Source of the DNA: Pseudomonadota bacterium
Lineage (GTDB): Bacteria > Pseudomonadota > Alphaproteobacteria > Micropepsales > Micropepsaceae
Direction of reading: 5' to 3'
NCBI GenBank assembly: GCA_025360685.1
Contig: JANYBR010000312.1
Coordinates: 1 to 11,464, forward strand
DNA: 11,464 nt
The first letter of the stretch is position 1; the number at the start of each line of letters is the position of its first letter. The translations under genes were made by a program, and so were the position numbers. The notes under the pieces were generated by a model. It was given only the letters and a program-made list of their open reading frames with translations, did no database searches and had not been told where the DNA came from. Below, piece after piece: positions 1-6,149 of the stretch.

Positions 1-124
1 CCGCACCGCGCGCCGTGAGCGCGACTTTGGCACCTTCCTTGAGGCAAGACTCGGCGATCCCCAGTCCGATGCCGCGACTGCCGCCAGCCACGAATATGAC
101 CTTGTCCTTGAGTTGCAGGTCCAT
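1..124 (-). CDS. Short-chain dehydrogenase/reductase (SDR), N-terminal fragment
   Basis: Only the first 41 codons lie in the window; the gene continues past the left edge. The visible protein begins MDLQLKDKVIFVAGGSRGIG, which is the first beta strand and the glycine-rich dinucleotide-binding loop of classical SDRs (GGSRGIG at residues 14-20), followed by a helix and the second strand ending ALTAR. An Arg after that strand is often linked to NADP(H) preference, but this is weak evidence. The start ATG lies 17 bp after the stop of the acyl-CoA dehydrogenase gene on the same strand, so the two are almost certainly co-transcribed. That context suggests an oxidoreductase acting on a hydroxyacyl, alcohol or keto intermediate of an acyl-CoA or cyclic-compound degradation pathway. 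The substrate cannot be told from this fragment. Confidence 0.9.
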   Translation of the reverse strand, partial: MDLQLKDKVIFVAGGSRGIGLGIAESCLKEGAKVALTARGA

Positions 125-142
125 CGTATTCTCCGAATTGGC

Positions 143-1354
143 TCAAAGTCCGAGCACGGCCTTCGACAATATGTTTCGCTGCACTTCGTTGGTGCCCGCA
201 TAGATCGAGCCGGCCCGATCGTTGAGATACTTTGCAGCGACCGTCCAACTATAGTCCGGACCGACGGGAGTTTGATTGCTCGGCGGGCGATAATTCGGCG
301 ACGGCCCACCGGCCGACACGGAGAAGGGCTGGTAGGGAAGGGCGTAGAGCCCGGCTGCTTCTACTGCAAGCTCGGTGAGACGTTGGCTTAGTTCTGTCGA
401 CGCCATCTTCAGCATGGACGACTCCGCGCCCGGTGCCTGTCCCTGACTGAGGCTCGACATCACGCGCATCTCGACGGCTTCCAGCACGGCAATCTCGATA
501 GCTGCTTGGGCCAGCTTCACCGAGAAGACTTCGTCTTCGATACCTTCCGCCTCGGACATTGCGCGCACACGCTCCAACCGCACCTTGAGCCCGGGTGAAC
601 TCACGCCGCCGCCGCGTTCGAATTGCATCAGGTACTTTGCGACCGTCCAGCCGTCTCCGATTTGGCCTACAACATTCTTCTTCGGAACGCGGACATCGGT
701 AAAGAAGACTTCGTTTTGAATGTGTTCTCCGCTCAGCGACACGATCGGCTTCACGTCGATGCCCGGCGACTTCATGTCGATCAGCAGAAATGTGATGCCA
801 AGTTGCGGAATTTTCTCGCGCGACGTTCTGACCAGGCAGAATATCCAGTTCGCGACATGAGCGTGTGTCGTCCAGATCTTGTGACCGTTGCAGACGAAGT
901 GATCGCCATCGTCGCGCGCGCTCATCTGCAGAGAAGCAAGATCGGAGCCTGATCCAGGTTCGGAATAGCCCTGGCACCAGAAGTCCTCGCCCGACAGCAT
1001 GCGCGGAAGGTAGTGCGCCTTTTGTTCGGCTGTACCGTGGCCAATTAAAACTGGCCCGCACATGCCGACGCCCATCGGCGAGGTCGGCGGCGCACCAGCG
1101 GATGCAAGCTCGCTTGCAAAAATGTAGCGCTGCGCGACGCTCCAGCCACAGCCGCCGTACTGGACCGGCCACGCCGGCGCGGCCCAACCGCGCTTGTGCA
1201 GAATACGTTGCCACTTCATGCCGATGTCATAGTCGGCGTAGACGCTGGTCAGCGAATGCCCGGCCTTGCGCAGGTCAGGCGTCAGTTCGGCGGCCAGGAA
1301 CTCCCGAACCTCCTGGCGAAATCGCGTGTCCGCCACGCTCCAACTCAAATCCAT
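143..1354 (-). CDS. Acyl-CoA dehydrogenase family protein (FadE-like)
   Basis: A 403-residue flavoprotein of the usual family length, expected to oxidise an acyl-CoA to the 2,3-enoyl-CoA and pass electrons to ETF. The N-terminal helical domain starts at MDLSWSVADTRFRQEVREFL. The middle beta domain has the FAD/substrate signature QGYSEPGSGSDLASL (128-142) and the KIWTTHAH segment (159-166). The C-terminal helical domain ends in IYAGTNEVQRNIL (384-396). The position of the MCAD catalytic Glu (YEGT in MCAD) is Ala386 here. A Glu at 246 (FER) sits where isovaleryl-CoA dehydrogenase carries its base, so it is the likely base. An open frame continues upstream to 1540, but residue 1 is placed at 1354 because that Met begins the family homology; a GGGGA sequence lies just upstream. 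It is followed by the SDR gene. Such FadE/SDR pairs are common in degradation of branched, cyclic or steroid-like acids; the substrate is not known. Confidence 0.93.
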   Translation of the reverse strand: MDLSWSVADTRFRQEVREFLAAELTPDLRKAGHSLTSVYADYDIGMKWQRILHKRGWAAPAWPVQYGGCGWSVAQRYIFASELASAGAPPTSPMGVGMCGPVLIGHGTAEQKAHYLPRMLSGEDFWCQGYSEPGSGSDLASLQMSARDDGDHFVCNGHKIWTTHAHVANWIFCLVRTSREKIPQLGITFLLIDMKSPGIDVKPIVSLSGEHIQNEVFFTDVRVPKKNVVGQIGDGWTVAKYLMQFERGGGVSSPGLKVRLERVRAMSEAEGIEDEVFSVKLAQAAIEIAVLEAVEMRVMSSLSQGQAPGAESSMLKMASTELSQRLTELAVEAAGLYALPYQPFSVSAGGPSPNYRPPSNQTPVGPDYSWTVAAKYLNDRAGSIYAGTNEVQRNILSKAVLGL

Positions 1355-1413
1355 CCGGGTTCCCCACCAATGCGTGTGCAATCTTGCTGAGCGGGCGCCG
1401 GGGAAGGCAAGGC

Positions 1414-2721
1414 CTAATAGATTTCCGGACCGTCGTTGCACGACATGCGTGCGAGAGCCGCGAGCGTTGGCCAGACCTCGTAGGGATTTTCGGCCCGCCC
1501 ACAAGCCAAACCACGTCGATTGAGGCGGGCATCCGGACAAACCTGAAGATGCACGTGTGGACCGGTGGAGCGACCTGTACTGCCGGCGAAGCCCATCAGT
1601 TCGCCGCGCTTCAAGACTTGTCCAGCCTTGACGAGAAATTTCTGCATATGCCCAGCCACCAAGGTCGGTTGATGCTCACCCGAGACTTGCAAAGCCACCA
1701 TATTTCCAAGGCCTGGGTCGAATTTTGCCAACAGGACCTGGCCATCAGCCATTGCGTGAATTGGTGTGCCCCGGGCTACGGCTATGTCGACTCCCATATG
1801 GTCTTCCTGCCGCCTCGAATTCAGGGGGTCGGTGCGCATTCCGTAGACGTCAGACACACGGCAGCGCACACCCGGCGAAAACAGCGAGCCGTAATTGTGT
1901 TCGTCTCTCGACAGTTCATCGCCGCCGATCGCATAAAATCCGGTATCCGATGTCCCCTGCGAGACGTAGTGCCTGTGAATGGCATAAAGGCCGATGCAGA
2001 GCGCTCCTGCACTGGCCGCGAGTCCGATAAGTCCCAAATAACCGCGAACGCGGTGCCGACCGGCCTCGACTGATGTCTTGATTTGTTTGGCCGCGAGCAG
2101 GAAACCCATCATGCCAACCAGCGCCGGCTCGAAGTAGCCAACGACGGCCCGGTCAAATCCGCGTACCCGCGTGGTCAGGTCGCCGCCCGCGACCGACAGG
2201 ATCGGTTTGAACAGCAACGGGACGAAACTGGCATAGCCGAGCATGACCTCGAGCCATACGCCGCTTGCAATGAGGATCATGGCGGTGCCGTATTCAAGCA
2301 GTTTGCCGATGCGATCGTTGCGGTGGGTAATGCTTGTCTGAAGGGCTCTGGCAATTCCTCCGGCAAGGAGAGCCAGCCCTGCATACGGAAGTCCGGCGTT
2401 GAGGACCATGTAGATTGTAGCGGCCAGATTCAGCGCGACTGCCAGCTGCATACCTGCGATGGTCATCGTCATCGCGAGAGACAGCAGCGCCAGGCTTAAA
2501 ATGACGTTGCAAGCTGCCAGAGGTATTGCCTCGGCTGAAAACCAGCGTCGAAGTAGCCCGAGAGGTCGTGGAGCACGGCTGCGCGGAATGGCTCCAGCAG
2601 CGACGATTGTTTCTCGAAGCGAGCGCGGCCTGCGACGAACAATGGCGGGCGAGCGTATTGCGACGGCCAGCGCGCGCGCTGAGCGCAATGCAGGCTGCTG
2701 CGGTGTGCCCGTCTTCTTCAT
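1414..2721 (-). CDS. Membrane-anchored M23 (LytM-type) metallopeptidase
   Basis: A 435-residue protein with two parts. Residues about 66-252 hold five or six hydrophobic segments (near 66-87, 94-127, 144-179, 193-212 and 227-252), preceded by an Arg/Pro-rich N-terminal tail. Residues about 285-420 form an M23 domain: DVYGMRTDPLNSRRQEDHMGVD contains the first zinc ligands His308 and Asp312, AGH supplies His358, and TGPHVHLQV supplies His389 and His391 of the HxH motif. All the M23 catalytic and zinc residues are therefore present and it is probably an active peptidoglycan endopeptidase, placed in the periplasm by the membrane part. Cysteines near 287, 395, 407 and 428 may form disulfides. The frame stays open to 2907, but that would overlap the divergent cinA start, so the ATG at 2721 (MKKTG, with GGGA 10 nt upstream) is preferred. 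The acyl-CoA dehydrogenase gene follows after 59 bp. M23 with a multi-pass N-terminus is unusual. Confidence 0.82.
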   Translation of the reverse strand: MKKTGTPQQPALRSARALAVAIRSPAIVRRRPRSLRETIVAAGAIPRSRAPRPLGLLRRWFSAEAIPLAACNVILSLALLSLAMTMTIAGMQLAVALNLAATIYMVLNAGLPYAGLALLAGGIARALQTSITHRNDRIGKLLEYGTAMILIASGVWLEVMLGYASFVPLLFKPILSVAGGDLTTRVRGFDRAVVGYFEPALVGMMGFLLAAKQIKTSVEAGRHRVRGYLGLIGLAASAGALCIGLYAIHRHYVSQGTSDTGFYAIGGDELSRDEHNYGSLFSPGVRCRVSDVYGMRTDPLNSRRQEDHMGVDIAVARGTPIHAMADGQVLLAKFDPGLGNMVALQVSGEHQPTLVAGHMQKFLVKAGQVLKRGELMGFAGSTGRSTGPHVHLQVCPDARLNRRGLACGRAENPYEVWPTLAALARMSCNDGPEIY

Positions 2722-2901
2722 GTATCGATTTTCCCAACCACCCAAGGCCGAAAACGGCTTCTTGCAGTAAATCGTGTCTGGATAAAGGCATGGTGCACGA
2801 TTGTATTTCTCCGGCAAGACAAAGATTTCGTGTGCGTCCGAATGCCCCGCGTGCCCGGGCACCGAATGAGGGCTACTGTCCGAGACAAAACGGAGATCGA
2901 G
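2722..2901. promoter_or_regulatory. Divergent intergenic region (M23 peptidase / cinA)
   Basis: This 180-bp region separates two divergent genes and must hold the start signals of both unless either is transcribed from further away. It contains a perfect 12-bp palindrome, GTGCCCGGGCAC, at 2851-2862, about 40 bp before the cinA start. A short GCCG-AAAA-CGGC inverted repeat lies at 2747-2758, near the M23 start. I see no convincing -35/-10 pair. Open frames crossing the region have no recognisable protein content, so I treat it as non-coding. Confidence 0.45.
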
Positions 2902-3381
2902 ATGCACGGTTTGCTACCTCTGGCCGAACAGGTGGGTCAACGCCTGAAAGCCCGTAAAGAAACGCTGGCGATTGCGGAGTCGTCTTCTGGAGGTCTGCTC
3001 TCCGCCCTGCTGCTGGCCGTACCCGGGGCATCTGCCTATTTTCTCGGCGGCGCGGTCGTCTACACCGCCAAGGCGCGCGTGCTGTTGATGGACCTCCCGC
3101 GCGACGCCGTTGCTGGCATGCGTTCGGCCAGCGAGCCCTACGCCCAATTGCTGGCGCGTACCGCACGCGAACGCTTTTCGGCGAGCTGGGGACTGTCCGA
3201 AACCGGTGCGGCCGGACCGACAGGCAATCCCTACGGTGACGCGGCAGGTCACAGCTGCATCGCGCTCTCGGGTCCTGTCGAGCGCGCAATCACACTTGAG
3301 ACGGCACAGTCCGATCGAGTGGACAATATGCGTGCCTTCGCCAAAGCCGCGCTTGAACTTCTGAGAGATGCGGTCTCGTGA
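2902..3381 (+). CDS. CinA C-terminal-domain family protein (PncC-like nicotinamide-nucleotide amidohydrolase)
   Basis: A 159-residue protein equal to the CinA C-terminal domain alone, without the N-terminal molybdopterin-binding-like domain of full CinA. Characterised members deamidate NMN to nicotinate mononucleotide in the pyridine nucleotide salvage cycle. Visible family motifs are AESSSGGL (25-32, equivalent to AESCTGGL with the nucleophilic Ser region), PGASAYFLGGAVVYT (41-55) and the nucleotide-binding loop ETGAAGPTGNPYGD (100-113). The usual GG after AGP is replaced by TGNPYGD, a variant I associate with alphaproteobacterial stand-alone CinA-like proteins. An upstream ATG at 2830 gives a basic, non-homologous 24-residue extension. 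The ATG at 2902 is chosen because GGAG lies 6 nt before it and homology begins there. Activity on NMN is inferred from the family only. Confidence 0.88.
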   Translation: MHGLLPLAEQVGQRLKARKETLAIAESSSGGLLSALLLAVPGASAYFLGGAVVYTAKARVLLMDLPRDAVAGMRSASEPYAQLLARTARERFSASWGLSETGAAGPTGNPYGDAAGHSCIALSGPVERAITLETAQSDRVDNMRAFAKAALELLRDAVS

Positions 3382-3532
3382 GTAAGCCCGGGTAGAGGAC
3401 TTATTCCGTCACGCAGAGAGCGCACCGCGAAGTGTCAGGTCGAGCCAGGATCGAAGCGAGGTCGCTGAAGGGCTGTGCGTCGAATTTTGTGTGCTCTGCA
3501 GGCCTGATGTCGATCTAAGTCGGCAAATCGCG

Positions 3533-3560
3533 TTGACACGCACCTGCACGCGCATAAACA
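3533..3560 (+). promoter_or_regulatory. Possible sigma-70-like promoter before the deacetylase gene
   Basis: A perfect TTGACA lies at 3533-3538, followed after 16 bases by the weak -10 candidate TAAACA (3555-3560); CATAAA at 3553-3558 is another possibility with a 14-base spacer. It sits at the end of the 184-bp gap after cinA. If used, transcription would begin at or just after the assigned ATG at 3566, giving a nearly leaderless message. The -10 match is poor, so this is only a candidate. Confidence 0.25.
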
Positions 3561-3565
3561 AAGAC

Positions 3566-4642
3566 ATGTATCGCCTGAAACCGATTCGCACGGCACCGCG
3601 GCAGCGGCCTGAGCGAGCGTTATTAGATGGTGCTAACACCGCTTTTTGGACTTTGTTTTCGTTGTCGCTGGTCTTGTGCGGCGGACAAGCCATCGACGGC
3701 ATTCCATCATTTCTGGCCGCGATCCTCCCGCCGGGAGTGTTTGCCGCTCAAGCGAGCGCTGCGCCGCCGTCCGAGGTGGTGCGCCTAACCGTCCTGCTTG
3801 ATCAATTCGCACCAAGCACTTTTTCTCCCCAGGTACTCTATCCGATCGCCGGGCGCCGATTTCCAGATTGGCTGGTCGACCAAACGGCGCATGGTGTTCC
3901 TGCTAACGGAGAACCGGAGGCGATGCCGCCGGGACCCATGGCCGAGGTCGCGATTGTAATAGATGACCTCGGCCCTGATATCGCGCGCTCAGAGCGTTCG
4001 CTCGCGCTGCCGAAGTCGGTGACTCTTTCCTTTCTGCCTTATGCCGAGGCGACATCTCGGCTTGCGGCCGCAGCCGAGCGAGACGGCCACGAGGTATTGG
4101 TCCATATGCCCATGCAGGCGCTCGGAACCGAAGATCCCGGACCGATGGCGTTAAGAATGGGACTTTCGCCAGACGAAATCAGAAGTCGTCTCGTCGCCGC
4201 CTTGGCGCGCGTACCGGGTGCCATGGGAATTAACAATCACATGGGAAGCGCGCTTACCGCAGACCAGAATTCACTGATGCCGGTCGCGGAGGAACTGGCT
4301 GCCCGCCATCTCATCTTTTTCGACTCGCGAACGACGCCGAACTCGCAAGTGGTGCGCGTGGCGCACGCCTTTGGAGTGGCGAGTGCCGAGCGCGATGTGT
4401 TCCTGGACGACGAACAGACTGGCAGTACCGTCAATGCACAGCTGACGGTACTGGAAGTAGAGGCGCGCCAACGCGGTGTAGCGATCGCGATCGGTCATCC
4501 GCATGACGTAACGCTGGCCAGCGTGGCGGCGTGGAGTTCCGGCGCTGCCGCGCGCGGATACGGGCTGGTTTCACTGTCTGAAGCGATTCGACTTAAAACG
4601 GAGCGCGACTTTCGCCGTTCACTGGCCGCGGCGGGGCATTGA
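3566..4642 (+). CDS. Divergent polysaccharide deacetylase family protein (YibQ/DUF610)
   Basis: A 358-residue envelope protein with an N-terminal membrane anchor or signal segment (about residues 26-65, AFWTLFSLSLVLC then a long hydrophobic stretch to an Ala-rich end), a Pro-rich linker, and a C-terminal NodB-like barrel of the Polysacc_deac_2 family (about 125-350). Characteristic motifs are VAIVIDDLG (128-136, Asp133 and Asp134), HEVLVHMPMQ (175-184), GINNHMGSALT (221-231), FFDSRT (251-256) and IAIGHPH (307-313). These supply the Asp and His residues expected to bind metal. The protein is therefore likely periplasmic and acts on cell-wall or other saccharide. In many Proteobacteria this family sits beside EnvC-type M23 and S41 protease genes; here the nearest M23 gene is on the other side of cinA, on the opposite strand. 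The start at 3566 is uncertain: the ribosome-binding site is weak and an upstream ATG at 3491 is in frame. The 3' end overlaps trpE by 24 bp on the opposite strand. Confidence 0.87.
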   Translation: MYRLKPIRTAPRQRPERALLDGANTAFWTLFSLSLVLCGGQAIDGIPSFLAAILPPGVFAAQASAAPPSEVVRLTVLLDQFAPSTFSPQVLYPIAGRRFPDWLVDQTAHGVPANGEPEAMPPGPMAEVAIVIDDLGPDIARSERSLALPKSVTLSFLPYAEATSRLAAAAERDGHEVLVHMPMQALGTEDPGPMALRMGLSPDEIRSRLVAALARVPGAMGINNHMGSALTADQNSLMPVAEELAARHLIFFDSRTTPNSQVVRVAHAFGVASAERDVFLDDEQTGSTVNAQLTVLEVEARQRGVAIAIGHPHDVTLASVAAWSSGAAARGYGLVSLSEAIRLKTERDFRRSLAAAGH

Positions 4643-6142
4643 AGCGTAACGCATCGCCTCGTCTGCTGCCATCAGCAGCGCTTTGGCTTTGTTGACCGTC
4701 TCTTGATACTCGCTTTCCGGAACACTGTCAGCGACGATCCCGCCACCCGCCTGCACGTACATCATTCCGTCTTTGACGACTGCGGTCCGCAGTACAATGC
4801 ATGTGTCCATCGAGCCGTCAGCCGCAAAGTAGCCGACTGCACCGGCATATACCGCGCCGCGTTTTTCCTTCTCGAATTCGTCGATCAACTGCATGGCTCG
4901 AATTTTGGGTGCGCCAGACAAGGTACCAGCAGGCAATCCGGCGGCGAGTGCGTCGATCGCATCGAGGCCGTCGCGGATATTTCCCTCGACGTTTGAGACA
5001 AGGTGCATGACATGGCTGTAGCGCTCGATGAAAAAGCTGTCGGTGACCTTCACTTCACCGGTCTTTGCGACGCGCCCGACGTCGTTGCGCCCAAGATCGA
5101 CCAGCATCAGGTGTTCGGCGCGCTCCTTGGGATCGGCCATCAATTCCTCTGCGAGCGCGCTGTCTTCTCTGGCGGTCGTTCCGCGCGGACGAGTCCCGGC
5201 GATTGGCCGAATGGTGACGACTCCGTCGCGTAGTCGCACGAGAATTTCCGGGCTCGATCCAACAATCGAAAATCCCGGAAAGGCGAGGTTGTAGAGGAAA
5301 GGCGAAGGGTTGAGCCGGCGCAAGGCACGATAGAGCGAAAATGGCGGCAGCGTGAACGGCCGGCGAAAGCGCTGGCTGGGCACCACCTGAAATACGTCGC
5401 CCGCCCGAATGTATTCCTTGGCTCGTTCGACAATGGCCAAATATTCGTCGTGCGTTGTGTTGGAGTCGACTACGGAGGTGGCCCGCACCTCGATCGGCGG
5501 CGGCGTGGCCGGAGCCGCGCGCTCGAGGTCGCCGAGTGTATCCATCAGGCGTTCGGACGCTCTGGCGTATGCCGCGCGAGCGTCGATGCCCTTCTCGGGC
5601 CACACCGGCGTAACAACGAGAATCTCGTCGCGCACATTGTCGAAAATCGCGGTGATGGTGGGCCGCAGCAGAATCGCGTCCGGGAGGTCAAGAGGATCGA
5701 CCGGTGCCGGGCCCAGTCTCTCGACCAGCCGCACCATGTCGTAGCCAAGGTAGCCGTACAGGCCGACCGCCATGGGTGGTACGGCGGACGGCAATTTCAT
5801 TTGGCATTCTTTGATGAGCCTGCGCAGTGCCGCGAGTGGATTGTCGGCGCCAGTGTCCGGAACAAACTTTCCTGCGTCCGCACGAGCGCCGCGATTGATC
5901 TCCGCCCTGCCATTGCGGCAGCGCCAGATGAGGTCGGGTTTGAGACCGATGATCGAATATCGGCCGCGCGTCTCGACACCCTGGACACTCTCGAGAAGGA
6001 ATGCGTTGTCGCGGCCTTCGCCTAACTTGAGGAACGCGGAGACCGGAGTCTCCAGATCGGCGATCAGCCTTGTATAGACGACTTGAGGCGTCGCGGATTC
6101 ATAGGTGCGCGCGAAGGAGGCAAAGTCGGGTTCAATTGCCAT
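4619..6142 (-). CDS. trpE: Anthranilate synthase component I
   Basis: A 507-residue protein of normal TrpE length that converts chorismate to anthranilate using ammonia from TrpG, the first committed step of tryptophan synthesis. The N-terminal domain has LLES (49-52) and RYSIIG (61-66), the elements that bind tryptophan in feedback-sensitive enzymes, so allosteric inhibition is likely. The chorismate-binding domain has GSSPEILVRL (295-304), PIAGTRPRG (313-321), DLGRNDVGRV (349-358), the SHVMHLVS segment with His380, GTLSGAPKIRAMQLIDEFE (406-424) and QAGGGIVADSVPESEYQET (464-482). PabB is less likely given LLES, the length and the overall pattern. There is no fused TrpG domain, and no trpG follows: the next gene is the convergent deacetylase, whose end it overlaps by 24 bp. 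It begins 7 bp after the ppiD-like gene, and the AGGA upstream overlaps that gene's stop, suggesting translational coupling. Confidence 0.97.
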   Translation of the reverse strand: MAIEPDFASFARTYESATPQVVYTRLIADLETPVSAFLKLGEGRDNAFLLESVQGVETRGRYSIIGLKPDLIWRCRNGRAEINRGARADAGKFVPDTGADNPLAALRRLIKECQMKLPSAVPPMAVGLYGYLGYDMVRLVERLGPAPVDPLDLPDAILLRPTITAIFDNVRDEILVVTPVWPEKGIDARAAYARASERLMDTLGDLERAAPATPPPIEVRATSVVDSNTTHDEYLAIVERAKEYIRAGDVFQVVPSQRFRRPFTLPPFSLYRALRRLNPSPFLYNLAFPGFSIVGSSPEILVRLRDGVVTIRPIAGTRPRGTTAREDSALAEELMADPKERAEHLMLVDLGRNDVGRVAKTGEVKVTDSFFIERYSHVMHLVSNVEGNIRDGLDAIDALAAGLPAGTLSGAPKIRAMQLIDEFEKEKRGAVYAGAVGYFAADGSMDTCIVLRTAVVKDGMMYVQAGGGIVADSVPESEYQETVNKAKALLMAADEAMRYASMPRRGQ

Positions 6143-6149
6143 CGGTCGG

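Noticed and set aside
249..1214. A 321-codon minus-strand frame inside the acyl-CoA dehydrogenase gene
   Set aside because: It is a shifted frame of a gene with clear family motifs, and its Arg-rich composition is typical of a shadow.
865..2073. A 402-codon plus-strand open frame
   Set aside because: It lies antisense across the acyl-CoA dehydrogenase and M23 genes, is rich in Arg, Ser and Cys, and has no recognisable domain. It is a shadow frame of GC-rich coding DNA.
2722..2907. N-terminal extension of the M23 peptidase to an ATG at 2907
   Set aside because: It would overlap the cinA start on the other strand and adds 62 residues without recognisable features; the ATG at 2721 has a plausible ribosome-binding site.
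3380..3406. GAGTAAG...CTTATTC inverted repeat at the cinA stop codon as a terminator
   Set aside because: The 7-bp stem includes a G-U pair, has a 13-nt loop, and is not followed by a T run, so it is not a convincing intrinsic terminator.
3409..3702. A 97-codon minus-strand frame between cinA and the deacetylase gene
   Set aside because: It overlaps the start of the deacetylase gene in antisense and shows no recognisable protein features. I considered a small toxin or ratA-like remnant but saw no motif to support it.
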